Source: Amycolatopsis eburnea
Lineage (GTDB): Bacteria; Actinomycetota; Actinomycetes; Mycobacteriales; Pseudonocardiaceae
Direction of reading: 5' to 3'
NCBI RefSeq assembly: GCF_003937945.1
Contig: NZ_RSEC01000063.1
Span: 124,001 to 188,000, forward strand
DNA length: 64,000 nucleotides
The translations under genes were made by a program, and so were the position numbers. Positions 24,602 through 32,371 of the stretch are shown here, one piece after another. The notes below the pieces were generated by a model. That model was not told the DNA's origin and did no database searches. It saw only the letters and a program-made list of their open reading frames with translations. Positions within the stretch are counted from its first letter, which is position 1; each line of letters starts with the position of its first letter.

Positions 24602-25542
24602 CCGGACCCGGCTGGCGCGAGCCCACCCTGGCCACGCTCACCGACCGCCGGTTCTCCGGCGAGGACTGGATCTTCGAGCGCAAGCTGGACGGCGTCCGCG
24701 CGATCTGCGTCCGCGACGCCGGAACGCCGACGCTGTACTCCCGCAACCACAAGGTGATGGACAACGCCTACCCCGAGATCGTCGAGGCCCTCGCCGGCCG
24801 GGGCGGGCCGCGCTTCGTCGCCGACGGCGAGATCGTGGCGTTCGACGGGGCGAACACGAGCTTCGCCGCGCTCCAGCCGCGGATCCACGTGAGCGACCCG
24901 GCCCGCGCCCGCGCGACCGGCGTGCGCGTCTACTACTACCTGTTCGACCTGCTGTACTTCGACGACCACGACACGACCAGCCTGCCGCTGCGGCAGCGGA
25001 AGGCGCTGCTGCGGGACGCGTTCGACTTCGGTGACCCGTTGCGGCTGTCGTCGCACCGCAACGCCGAGGGCGAGAAGTTCTTCGAGGAAGCCTGCCGGCG
25101 GGGCTGGGAAGGCGTCATCGCCAAGCGGGCCGACGCGCCTTACCACCACGGGCGGTCACCCGACTGGCTGAAGTTCAAGTGCGCGCAGGGACAGGAACTC
25201 GTCATCGGCGGCTTCACCGACCCCCAAGGCGCCCGGCACGGCTTCGGCGCGCTCCTGCTCGGCTACCACGAAGACGGCGGGCTGAAGTACGCGGGCAAGG
25301 TCGGCACCGGCTTCGACGAGCGGCTGCTGGCGTCGCTGCACGCGCGGCTGAAGGACCTGGAGACGCCGAAGCCGCCGTTCGACGGCCCGGTGGGGGAGCG
25401 CGGTGCGCACTGGGTCCGGCCGGAGCTGGTGGCGCAGATCGACTTCTCCGAATGGACGCGCGACGGCCGGCTGCGGCACCCGCGGTTCGCCGGGCTGCGC
25501 GAGGACAAGAAGGCGGCGGACGTCGTACGGGAGCGGGCATGA
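24598..25542 (+). CDS. ligD: ATP-dependent DNA ligase, stand-alone LigD ligase module
   Basis: A 314-residue ligase. Motif I is FERKLDGVR (Lys29 is the adenylated residue); ADGEIVAFD, YLFDLLYFD, GWEGVIAKR and WLKFKC are the remaining nucleotidyltransferase motifs, followed by an OB fold to the end. It seals nicks in the last step of end joining. In many bacteria this domain is fused to polymerase and nuclease domains; here it is separate and no nuclease domain is encoded nearby. Start GTG overlaps the ku stop; its stop overlaps the next ATG. Confidence 0.93.
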   Translation: MTGPGWREPTLATLTDRRFSGEDWIFERKLDGVRAICVRDAGTPTLYSRNHKVMDNAYPEIVEALAGRGGPRFVADGEIVAFDGANTSFAALQPRIHVSDPARARATGVRVYYYLFDLLYFDDHDTTSLPLRQRKALLRDAFDFGDPLRLSSHRNAEGEKFFEEACRRGWEGVIAKRADAPYHHGRSPDWLKFKCAQGQELVIGGFTDPQGARHGFGALLLGYHEDGGLKYAGKVGTGFDERLLASLHARLKDLETPKPPFDGPVGERGAHWVRPELVAQIDFSEWTRDGRLRHPRFAGLREDKKAADVVRERA

Positions 25543-26411
25543 AGATTTCCCACGAGGACAAGGTGTTCTACCCCGAGGACGGGCTGACCAAGGGCGACGT
25601 CGTCGGGTACTACCGGGACGTCGCGGACGCCATGGTCCCGCACCTGCGCGGCCGCCCGCTGACGTTGCGGCGCTTCCCGGACGGCATCGCGAAGCAGGGC
25701 TGGTTCCAGAAGCACCCGGGCGAGCACTTCCCGGACTCGGTCCGCGTCGAAAGCGTCCCCCGGGCCGGCGGCGGGACGGACGACTACGTGGTGTGCGACG
25801 ACGCGGAAACCCTGGAGTACCTGGCGAACCAGGGGACGGTGGAGTTCCACGTCTGGCTGTCCACTGTGGATGCCCCGACGTGCCCCGACCGCCTGGTGCT
25901 GGACCTCGACCCGCCGGACGGCACCCCGGTCGCGGAGCTGCGGGCGGCCGCCCGGCGCATCCGCGACGAATACGAACGCGTCGGCTTGACGGCGTTCGTC
26001 CAGGCCACCGGCGGCCGCGGCTTCCACGTGCTGGCACCCCTGGACGCGAAGTCGGACACCGACGTCGTGCTGGAGCTGTCCCGGGCGCTCGCCGACCGCG
26101 TCGCGGCCACCGGCCCGGACCGCCTGACCACGGCGCAGCGCAAGGAAAAGCGCGGCGACCGGATCTTCCTGGACGCCAACCGGAACGGGTACGCGCAGAC
26201 GTTCGTCGCGCCGTACTCCCTGCGCGCCCGGCCGGGCGCGGCGGCCGCGACGCCACTGGACTGGCGGGAGCTGGGGAAGGCCGAACCGGACGGCTGGAGC
26301 CTGGCGAAGGAAAAGCAGCGGCCGGCCCGCAAGGACGATCCGTGGCGTGCCCTGGACGAGCACGCGGCCTCGGCCGAGACGGCGCTGGCCAAGCTCCCCT
26401 CAGCCGAGTAG
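25539..26411 (+). CDS. ligD: LigD-type polymerase (primase-polymerase) module
   Basis: A 290-residue archaeo-eukaryotic-primase-fold polymerase of the LigD POL type. HPGEHFPDSVRV follows the N-terminal DNA-end-binding part; LVLDLDPPDG carries the metal-binding Asp pair, and ATGGRGFHVLAPL and FVAPYSLRARPG are conserved nucleotide-binding loops. It fills gaps and adds ribonucleotides at broken ends. Last gene of the ku-ligase-polymerase operon (ATGA overlap). Its 3' end overlaps the convergent UDG gene by 12 bases. Confidence 0.93.
   Translation: MKISHEDKVFYPEDGLTKGDVVGYYRDVADAMVPHLRGRPLTLRRFPDGIAKQGWFQKHPGEHFPDSVRVESVPRAGGGTDDYVVCDDAETLEYLANQGTVEFHVWLSTVDAPTCPDRLVLDLDPPDGTPVAELRAAARRIRDEYERVGLTAFVQATGGRGFHVLAPLDAKSDTDVVLELSRALADRVAATGPDRLTTAQRKEKRGDRIFLDANRNGYAQTFVAPYSLRARPGAAAATPLDWRELGKAEPDGWSLAKEKQRPARKDDPWRALDEHAASAETALAKLPSAE
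25860..25870. repeat. core of the GTCCACTGTGGAC palindrome, inside a gene
   Basis: TCCACTGTGGA encodes Ser-Thr-Val-Asp in the polymerase gene and uses ACT, a rare Thr codon here. Confidence 0.55.
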
Positions 26412-27026
26412 CTTGCCCGCCGCTTTCACATCCGCCACGAAAGCCGCGTACGCCTCGTCGCGGTCCGGCGCCCGCAGCACCGCCGACGGGTGCACCGTCG
26501 CCACCGCCGACGGCACCAGCTCGCTCAGCTCCGCAGGCGGCTCGACCGGCTCGCCGCGGTGCTGGGTGAGCCGGAACTTCGGGCCCAGCAACGACTGCGC
26601 GGCCGTCGCGCCCAGCAGCAGCACAAGATCGGGGCGCACCGCGCGCAGTTCCGCCAGCAGCCACGGGCGGCACGCGACCACCTCGGTGCGGCCCGGCTTC
26701 TGGTGGATGCGGCGCTTGCCCTCGCGCTTGAACTTGAAGTGCTTGACCGCGTTGGTCACGTACAGCGACCCCCGGTCGAAGCCCGCCTCCTCGAACGCGC
26801 GGTCCAGCAGCTTGCCCGCCGGGCCGACGAACGGCTCGCCCGCGACGTCCTCCTTGTCGCCCGGCTGCTCGCCGACGACGAGGACCTTCGCCCCGGCCGC
26901 GCCTTCGCCGAAGACGGTCTGCGTGGCGTCCTGGTACAGCGGGCACCCCTGACAGCCGGACGCCGCCGACCGCAGGCGTGCCAGGTCGGTGGTGTCCGGC
27001 GGCTCCGCACCGCGGGAATCCGGCAT
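26400..27026 (-). CDS. udgX: UdgX-type uracil-DNA glycosylase
   Basis: A 208-residue family 4-like glycosylase. GEQPGDKEDVAGEPFVGPAG is the uracil-pocket motif, and FKREGKRRIHQKP contains the KRRIH loop that marks UdgX, whose His attacks the abasic sugar and traps a covalent protein-DNA adduct. ATVHPSAVLRA is the C-terminal motif. Four Cys (CQGC plus later ones) fit an iron-sulfur cluster. Starting at the ATG 27026 places it 11 bases from a GGGGAA -10, with no leader site. It is convergent with the end-joining operon. Confidence 0.85.
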   Translation of the reverse strand: MPDSRGAEPPDTTDLARLRSAASGCQGCPLYQDATQTVFGEGAAGAKVLVVGEQPGDKEDVAGEPFVGPAGKLLDRAFEEAGFDRGSLYVTNAVKHFKFKREGKRRIHQKPGRTEVVACRPWLLAELRAVRPDLVLLLGATAAQSLLGPKFRLTQHRGEPVEPPAELSELVPSAVATVHPSAVLRAPDRDEAYAAFVADVKAAGKLLG

Positions 27027-27037
27027 GTGGCCGGAAA

Positions 27038-27062
27038 TTCCCCGGACCACCCCCGAGTAAAC
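27038..27062 (-). promoter_or_regulatory. SigF-like promoter of the UdgX gene
   Basis: Minus strand: GTTT, 15 bases, GGGGAA (one change from GGGTAA). It overlaps the divergent promoter of the CBS gene. Confidence 0.5.
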
Positions 27063-27079
27063 CCGGCGACGCCGGGTAG
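27055..27079 (+). promoter_or_regulatory. SigF-like promoter of the CBS gene
   Basis: GAGT, 15 bases, GGGTAG, 31 bases before the ATG. The -35 is weaker than elsewhere. Confidence 0.5.
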
Positions 27080-27110
27080 CCGGAGGACAACCGGAAGGAA
27101 GGAGCTCACG

Positions 27111-27527
27111 ATGACCACCGCACGCGACATCATGACGCCGGACGCCACGTGTGCCCGCGCGTCGGACACGGTGCAGGACGCCGCGGTCACCATGGCCCGG
27201 CTGGGCGTCGGTGCCCTGCCGATCTGCGGTGAGGACAACCGGCTGCAGGGCATGATCACCGACCGCGACATCGTCGTGAAGGTACTGGCCGAGGGCAAGG
27301 ACACGCGCGCGCTGCACGTCGGCGAGCTGGCCCAGGGCGAGGCGGTCACGATCGGCGCCGACGACGACGCGGCGGAGATCCTGCGCACGATGTCCGAGCA
27401 CCGCGTGCGCCGGCTGCCGGTGATCGACGGGCACGACCTGGTCGGGATCGTCGCTCAGGCCGACGTGGCCAGGGCGCTGGCGAACCCGACCGCCGGCGAG
27501 CTCGTCGAGGCGCTCTCCTACGACTGA
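27111..27527 (+). CDS. two-CBS-domain protein
   Basis: A 138-residue protein made of a CBS pair: MTTARDIMTPDATCAR, then GALPICGEDNRLQGMITDRDIV, and in the second half HRVRRLPVIDGHDLVGIVAQADVARAL (outline). CBS pairs bind AMP, ATP or related nucleotides; stand-alone ones are often induced in dormancy or hypoxia. AAGGAAGGAG precedes the ATG. No partner enzyme is fused. Confidence 0.88.
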   Translation: MTTARDIMTPDATCARASDTVQDAAVTMARLGVGALPICGEDNRLQGMITDRDIVVKVLAEGKDTRALHVGELAQGEAVTIGADDDAAEILRTMSEHRVRRLPVIDGHDLVGIVAQADVARALANPTAGELVEALSYD

Positions 27528-27547
27528 GCTCCGCGCCGCGCGGGTAC
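27521..27547 (+). promoter_or_regulatory. weak SigF-like promoter of the malic enzyme gene
   Basis: GACT, 17 bases, GGGTAC, ending 9 bases before an ATG that has no ribosome site. The -35 and spacing deviate, so this is the least certain of the series. Confidence 0.35.
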
Positions 27548-27556
27548 CCCGCCGGT

Positions 27557-28678
27557 ATGACGCGCAGCCGAGGAAAAGTGGAGGTGGCGACCCGCGTCGC
27601 CCTGGACACCCCCGAGGACCTGGCCGAGCACTACACGCCGGGCGTCGCGGACCAGGCGAAGCGGGTCGCCGACGACCCGTCCGCGCTCGGCCGGGAGACG
27701 GTCAAGGCCAACTCGGTCGCCATCGTCTCCGACGGCTCGGCGCTGCTCGGGCTCGGGGACCGCGGCCCGGCCGCCGCGCTGCCGGTGATGGAGGGCAAAG
27801 CGGCCCTGCTCAAGCGGTTCGCCGACGTCGACGCCTGGCCGATCTGCCCGGTCAGCCGCGAACCCGACGACCTCGTCCGCACGGTCACCGACCTCGCGAC
27901 GTCGTTCGGCGCGATCAACCTCGAAGACATCGCCGCCCCGCGCTGCTTCACCGTCGAACGGCGGCTGCACGACGAGCTGGACATCCCTGTCTTCCACGAC
28001 GACCAGCACGGTACCGCGGTCGTCGTGCTCGGCGCGCTGCACAACGCGCTGAAGCTGACCGGCCGCGCCCCCGAGGGGACGTCGGTCGTCATCTCCGGGG
28101 CCGGCGCGGCGGGCAGTGCGATCGCCCGGCTGTTGCTGCGGGCGGGCTACCGGTCCGACGGCATCGTCGTCTGCGACCGCGAAGGCGTCCTGCACGAAGA
28201 CCGGGACCTGGTGGGGGAGAAGGTCTGGCTGGCGGAGAACACCGGGGGCAGGCCCGGTTCGCTCAAGGACGCCGTGCGCGGCGCGGACGTCTTCATCGGG
28301 GTCAGCGCGGGCGGGATCCTGGCGCCGGAGGACGTCGAGGCCATGGCGGCCCGCCCGATCGTGTTCGCGCTGGCCAACCCGGACCCGGAGGTCGATCCCG
28401 AGGCGGCCGGGCGACACGCCGAGATCGTCGCGACCGGCCGCAGCGACCTCCCCAACCAGATCAACAACGTGCTGGCGTTCCCCGGGATGTTCCGCGGCCT
28501 GCTCGACTCGGGCGCGCCGCGGGTGACCGCGCACATGCTGCTCGCCGCGGCGCACGCGCTGGCCGACGTCGTCGGCGAAGACCTGGTACCGGAGCGGATC
28601 GTGCCGAGCGTGTTCGACGAAGCACTCGTGCCCGCCATGGCCGAAGCCGTCGCGGGCGCGGCGAAGGCCGACGTCTAG
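27557..28678 (+). CDS. malic enzyme (NAD(P)-dependent, bacterial short form)
   Basis: A 373-residue enzyme that decarboxylates malate to pyruvate. DLAEHYTPGVADQAKRVADD is the N-terminal malate-site motif, LEDIAAPRCF and PVFHDDQHGTA are the metal and substrate sites, and ISGAGAAGSAIA is the dinucleotide-binding fold; VFALANPDPE and SDLPNQINNVLAFPG complete it. NAD versus NADP use is not decided. The start lies 9 bases from a GGGTAC box without a leader. The stop overlaps the convergent DUF3040 gene. Confidence 0.9.
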   Translation: MTRSRGKVEVATRVALDTPEDLAEHYTPGVADQAKRVADDPSALGRETVKANSVAIVSDGSALLGLGDRGPAAALPVMEGKAALLKRFADVDAWPICPVSREPDDLVRTVTDLATSFGAINLEDIAAPRCFTVERRLHDELDIPVFHDDQHGTAVVVLGALHNALKLTGRAPEGTSVVISGAGAAGSAIARLLLRAGYRSDGIVVCDREGVLHEDRDLVGEKVWLAENTGGRPGSLKDAVRGADVFIGVSAGGILAPEDVEAMAARPIVFALANPDPEVDPEAAGRHAEIVATGRSDLPNQINNVLAFPGMFRGLLDSGAPRVTAHMLLAAAHALADVVGEDLVPERIVPSVFDEALVPAMAEAVAGAAKADV

Positions 28679-28992
28679 TCCACTGTGGACCCTCCGGGCG
28701 CCGGGGCGGTGCCGTCTCCGGTGGCCTCGCGGGCCGTTTCGGCGCGGGCGATGTGCCACGCCACCAGCGCTCCCGCGCTCACCGTGCCCCAGAGCACCAG
28801 CTGGGCATCCCTGGCGAAGAGGCCGACGACCAGCATCACGACCGCCGTGACGTCGCAGAGCACCAGCAGGAGGTTCCACCGCCTGAGCCGCCGCAGCTTC
28901 CGGCCGCTGAAGGCGGCGGCGAACGCGGGGTCGTTCGCTTGCAGCTCCGCTTCGATTTCGCGCAGCGCGTGGCGTTCTCGCTCCGGAAGCAT
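28675..28992 (-). CDS. DUF3040 membrane protein
   Basis: A 105-residue protein matching DUF3040: LPERERHALREIEAELQANDPAF is the signature N-terminal helix (outline), followed by RKLRRLRRW and two hydrophobic segments (about 42-60 and 65-83). Function unknown. GAGGAGG lies before the ATG. A weak SigF-like promoter is upstream. Confidence 0.85.
   Translation of the reverse strand: MLPERERHALREIEAELQANDPAFAAAFSGRKLRRLRRWNLLLVLCDVTAVVMLVVGLFARDAQLVLWGTVSAGALVAWHIARAETAREATGDGTAPAPGGSTVD
28678..28690. repeat. 13-bp palindrome GTCCACTGTGGAC (copy 2)
   Basis: Exact copy overlapping the end of the malic enzyme gene and the 3' end of the DUF3040 gene. Confidence 0.7.
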
Positions 28993-29021
28993 GGCTCCTC
29001 CTCGCGTCGGCTACCGGAGTG

Positions 29022-29046
29022 GTACCCGCTGAGGACCCGTTCAATG
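29022..29046 (-). promoter_or_regulatory. weak SigF-like promoter of the DUF3040 gene
   Basis: Minus strand: CATT, 15 bases, GGGTAC (or GCAT with 16 bases). Confidence 0.4.
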
Positions 29047-29055
29047 CGGGAAAGG

Positions 29056-30822
29056 TCAGTGGTTGTCGCGGGGGATGCCCTTCGTTTCGGCGATCCGCTG
29101 GTAGGCCACCGCCGGGCGCAGCACCATGCCGTCGCAGAGCTGGTCGACCATCGACCGCTGGATCTCCTGCCACGGCGTCTGCGCCTCGGGCACCGGGTAG
29201 CCGCCCGCTTCGGCGAGCTCCTTGTGGCGCAACGCGAGTTCCTCGTCGGGGAGCAGGACGTCGGCGGTGCCCGCGGCCAGGTCGATCCGCACCCGGTCGC
29301 CGGTCCGCAGCACGGCGAGCCCGCCGCCCGCCGCGGCTTCGGGGGAGGCGTTGAGGATCGACGGGGAGCCGGAGGTGCCCGACTGGCGGCCGTCGCCGAG
29401 GCACGGCAGCTCGTGCACCCCGCGTTTGATCAGCTCCGCCGGCGGCCGCATGTTCACGACCTCCGCGGAGCCCGGGTAGCCGAGCGGGCCGGTCCCGCGC
29501 ATGACCAGCAGCGAGTGCTCGTCGACGCCGAGGTCGGGGTCGTCGATCCGGGCGTGGTAGTCCTCCGGCCCGTCGAACACGACCGCGGTGCCCTCGTAGA
29601 CCCCGCCGGCCAGGTAGCGGCGCCGGAACTCGGGCGAGATGACGCTGGACTTCATGATCGCGGCGTCGAAGAGGTTGCCCTTGAGGACGAGGAACCCCGC
29701 GTCGGGGGTGAGCGCGGTGTCGAACGTCCGGATGACGTCCCGGTCGCCCGCCTCGGCGTCGCGGCAGTTCTCGCCGAGCGTGCGGCCGTTGACCGTGCGG
29801 GCGTCTTCGTGGACGAGCCCGTGCCGCATCAGCTCGTGCACGACGGCCGGGACGCCGCCGGCGCGGTGGAACTCCTCGCCGAGGTACTTGCCCGCGGGCT
29901 GCAGGTCGACCAGCAGCGGGACGGCGTGGCCGAGCCGCTGCCAGTCCTCGAGCGGCAGGTCGACGCCGATGTGCCGGGCGATCGCGCCGATGTGGATGGG
30001 CGCGTTGGTCGAGCCCCCGATCGCCGAGCTCACCACGATGGCGTTCTCGAACGCCGCGCGCGTGAGGATGTCGGACGGCTTGAGGTCTTCGCGCACCATT
30101 TCGACGATCCGCAGCCCGGTGCGGTAGGCCATCCGCGCCCGGTCGCGGTGCGGCGCCGGGATGGCCGCGCAGCCGGGCAGGCTCATCCCGAGCGCTTCGG
30201 CGAGCGCGTTCATCGTCGAGGCGGTGCCCATGGTGTTGCAGTGCCCGGGCGACGGCGCGGACGACGCGACCAGCTCCATGAACCCGGCGTCGTCGATCTC
30301 CCCGGCGGCGAGCAGCTCGCGCGCCTTCCAGATGATGGTGCCGGACCCGGTGCGTTCGCCGTTGTACCAGCCGTTGAGCATCGGCCCGCCGGACAGCACG
30401 ATCGCCGGGAGGTCGACGGTCGCGGCGGCCATCAGGCAGGCGGGGGTGGTCTTGTCGCAACCGGTGGTCAGGACGACGCCGTCGATGGGGTAGCCGTAGA
30501 GGGTCTCGACCAGGCCGAGGTAGGCGAGGTTGCGGTCCAGGGCGGCGGTCGGGCGCTTGCCGGTCTCCTGGATCGGGTGGACCGGGAACTCGATGGCGAT
30601 CCCGCCTGCTTCCCGGATGCCTTCGCGGGTGCGGTCGGCGAGCTGGAGGTGGTGGCGGTTGCACGGGGTGAGGTCCGAGCCGGTCTGCGCGATGCCGATG
30701 ATCGGCTTGCCGGATTGCAGCTCTTCCCGGGTGAGGCCCCAGTTCATGTAGCGCTCAAGGTAGAGCGCGGTCATTCCCGGGTCGGCGGGGTTGTTGAACC
30801 AAGCTTCGCTGCGCAGTCCCAT
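29056..30822 (-). CDS. IlvD/Edd-family sugar-acid dehydratase
   Basis: A 588-residue iron-sulfur dehydratase. GIAQTGSDLTPCNRHH, VLTTGCDKTTPACLMAA and PSPGHCNTMGTASTMN supply the three cluster cysteines; LVMRGTGPLGYPGSAEV and DGRQSGTSGSPSILN are late motifs. The YMNWGLTREELQSGKPI opening is that of L-arabinonate/D-xylonate dehydratases, not of IlvD proper, so the likely product is a 2-keto-3-deoxy sugar acid. Its position next to the cellobiose operon suits pentose use from plant walls. No ribosome site is clear. Confidence 0.87.
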   Translation of the reverse strand: MGLRSEAWFNNPADPGMTALYLERYMNWGLTREELQSGKPIIGIAQTGSDLTPCNRHHLQLADRTREGIREAGGIAIEFPVHPIQETGKRPTAALDRNLAYLGLVETLYGYPIDGVVLTTGCDKTTPACLMAAATVDLPAIVLSGGPMLNGWYNGERTGSGTIIWKARELLAAGEIDDAGFMELVASSAPSPGHCNTMGTASTMNALAEALGMSLPGCAAIPAPHRDRARMAYRTGLRIVEMVREDLKPSDILTRAAFENAIVVSSAIGGSTNAPIHIGAIARHIGVDLPLEDWQRLGHAVPLLVDLQPAGKYLGEEFHRAGGVPAVVHELMRHGLVHEDARTVNGRTLGENCRDAEAGDRDVIRTFDTALTPDAGFLVLKGNLFDAAIMKSSVISPEFRRRYLAGGVYEGTAVVFDGPEDYHARIDDPDLGVDEHSLLVMRGTGPLGYPGSAEVVNMRPPAELIKRGVHELPCLGDGRQSGTSGSPSILNASPEAAAGGGLAVLRTGDRVRIDLAAGTADVLLPDEELALRHKELAEAGGYPVPEAQTPWQEIQRSMVDQLCDGMVLRPAVAYQRIAETKGIPRDNH

Positions 30823-30872
30823 ACCGGTCAGTCTGTCAACGCGGGTGCCGGAATGCACGCCCCACTTCAAGC

Positions 30873-30958
30873 GCGCCCCAAGGTGGCCTTCGGTGCGTCA
30901 GACGCACCGAAGGCCACCTTGGGTGCGTCTGACGCAACCAAGGCCACATTGGGGCGCT
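30873..30958. repeat. interspersed palindrome, family B (copy 2)
   Basis: Variant of the 10734 element in which the internal pair reads AAGGTGGCC/GGCCACCTT, so both arms changed together. It ends 4 bases past the bglC stop, and probably terminates the ceb operon. Confidence 0.9.
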
Positions 30959-30962
30959 TTGG

Positions 30963-32369
30963 TCAGCCCAGGCCGTTCATCCCGATCACCCGGGAGTACC
31001 ACTGGGCGCTGCGCTTCATCGTGCGGACCTGCGTCTCGTAGTCCACGTGGACCAGGCCGAAGCGCTTCGCGTAGCCCTCGGCCCACTCGAAGTTGTCCAG
31101 CAGGGACCAGTAGAAGTAGCCGCGCAGGTCCACGCCCGCCGCCAGGGCGTCGTGCGCTGCCCGGAGGTGGGAGTCCAGGAAGGCGACCCGGTCGGTGTCG
31201 ACGATGTCACCGCCGTCGCCGATGACGTCGGGGTAGGCCGCGCCGTTCTCCGTGATGTACAGCGGGACGCGCCGGTAGCCGCGGTGGACCTGGAGCAGGG
31301 ACTCCGTCAGGCCGGCCGGCTGGACCTCCCAGCCCGAGTCCGTGCGGGGGGCGGCCGGGTCCGGGACGAAGTGGACGTCGCCCGCGCCGACCCACTCCGG
31401 GCCCGCCGGTTCGCTGCCCTCCACCGGGCGGCCCGCGACGCGGTAGTCGCGGTAGTAGTTCACGCCCAGCCAGTCGACGTGCGCGGCGATCACCGCGGCG
31501 TCCTCGTCCCGCACCACGTCGCCGAGCCCGAACGGCGCCAGGTCGGTGACCAGGTCGTCCGGGTAGCCGCCGCGCAGGACCGGGTCGAGGAACAGCCGGT
31601 TCTGCAGGCCGTCGATGCGCCGGGCCGCCGCGACGTCGGCGACGTTCGCCGGGTCGTGCGCGGCCACCGGGTACAGGTTCAGCGTGATGCCGGCCGGGAC
31701 ACCCGGCGCGTGGCGGCGGATGACGTCCATCGCCAGCCCGTGCCCCAGCAGCAGGTGGTGGGTGGCGGCGACGGCGGCGGAGTGGTCCGTGCGGCCCGGC
31801 GCGTGGATGCCGCCCGCGTAGCCCAGCATCGCCGCGCACCACGGCTCGTTCAGCGTCGACCAGCTGGCGACGCGGTCGCCGAGGCGTTCGACCACCGACT
31901 CCGCGTACTCGGCGAACCGGTACGCGGTGTCCCGCGAGGTCCAGCCGCCCTTCTCCTCCAGCGCCTGCGGCAGGTCCCAGTGGTAGAGCGTCGCCCACGG
32001 CTGGACGCCCGCCTCCAGCAGGCAGTCGACCAGCCGGTCGTAGAAGGCGAGCCCGGCGGCGTTCGGCTCGCCGCCGTCCGGCCGCACCCGCGGCCAGGCC
32101 AGCGAGAAGCGGTAGGCACCGAGCCCGAGGCGCCGCATGAGCGCGACGTCCTCGGCGTAGCGGCGGTAGTGGTCGGCCGCCGGGTCGCCGGTGTCGCCGC
32201 CCACGACCGCACCCGGACGGCGCGCGAAGACGTCCCAGACCGAGTCGGTGCGACCGTCGGCCGTGGTGGCCCCTTCCACCTGGAACGCCGCGGTGGCGGC
32301 GCCCCAGACGAATCCGGGCGGGAACATCAGCGCTGTCTCCGCCCGAACGCTGTCGGGATGTACGGACAT
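30963..32369 (-). CDS. bglC: GH1 beta-glucosidase, last gene of the ceb operon
   Basis: A 468-residue cytoplasmic GH1 enzyme without signal peptide, hydrolysing imported cellobiose and cellotriose to glucose. PPGFVWGAATAAFQVEGA starts the barrel, TLNEPWCAAMLGYAGGIHAPG holds the acid/base Glu, and YITENGAAYPD holds the nucleophile Glu. An ATG at 32369 with AAAGGG 7 bases upstream is preferred; a GTG two codons earlier would overlap the cebG stop. It follows the transporter genes directly, matching the cebEFG-bglC order known in Streptomyces. Confidence 0.93.
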   Translation of the reverse strand: MSVHPDSVRAETALMFPPGFVWGAATAAFQVEGATTADGRTDSVWDVFARRPGAVVGGDTGDPAADHYRRYAEDVALMRRLGLGAYRFSLAWPRVRPDGGEPNAAGLAFYDRLVDCLLEAGVQPWATLYHWDLPQALEEKGGWTSRDTAYRFAEYAESVVERLGDRVASWSTLNEPWCAAMLGYAGGIHAPGRTDHSAAVAATHHLLLGHGLAMDVIRRHAPGVPAGITLNLYPVAAHDPANVADVAAARRIDGLQNRLFLDPVLRGGYPDDLVTDLAPFGLGDVVRDEDAAVIAAHVDWLGVNYYRDYRVAGRPVEGSEPAGPEWVGAGDVHFVPDPAAPRTDSGWEVQPAGLTESLLQVHRGYRRVPLYITENGAAYPDVIGDGGDIVDTDRVAFLDSHLRAAHDALAAGVDLRGYFYWSLLDNFEWAEGYAKRFGLVHVDYETQVRTMKRSAQWYSRVIGMNGLG

Positions 32370-32371
32370 GT

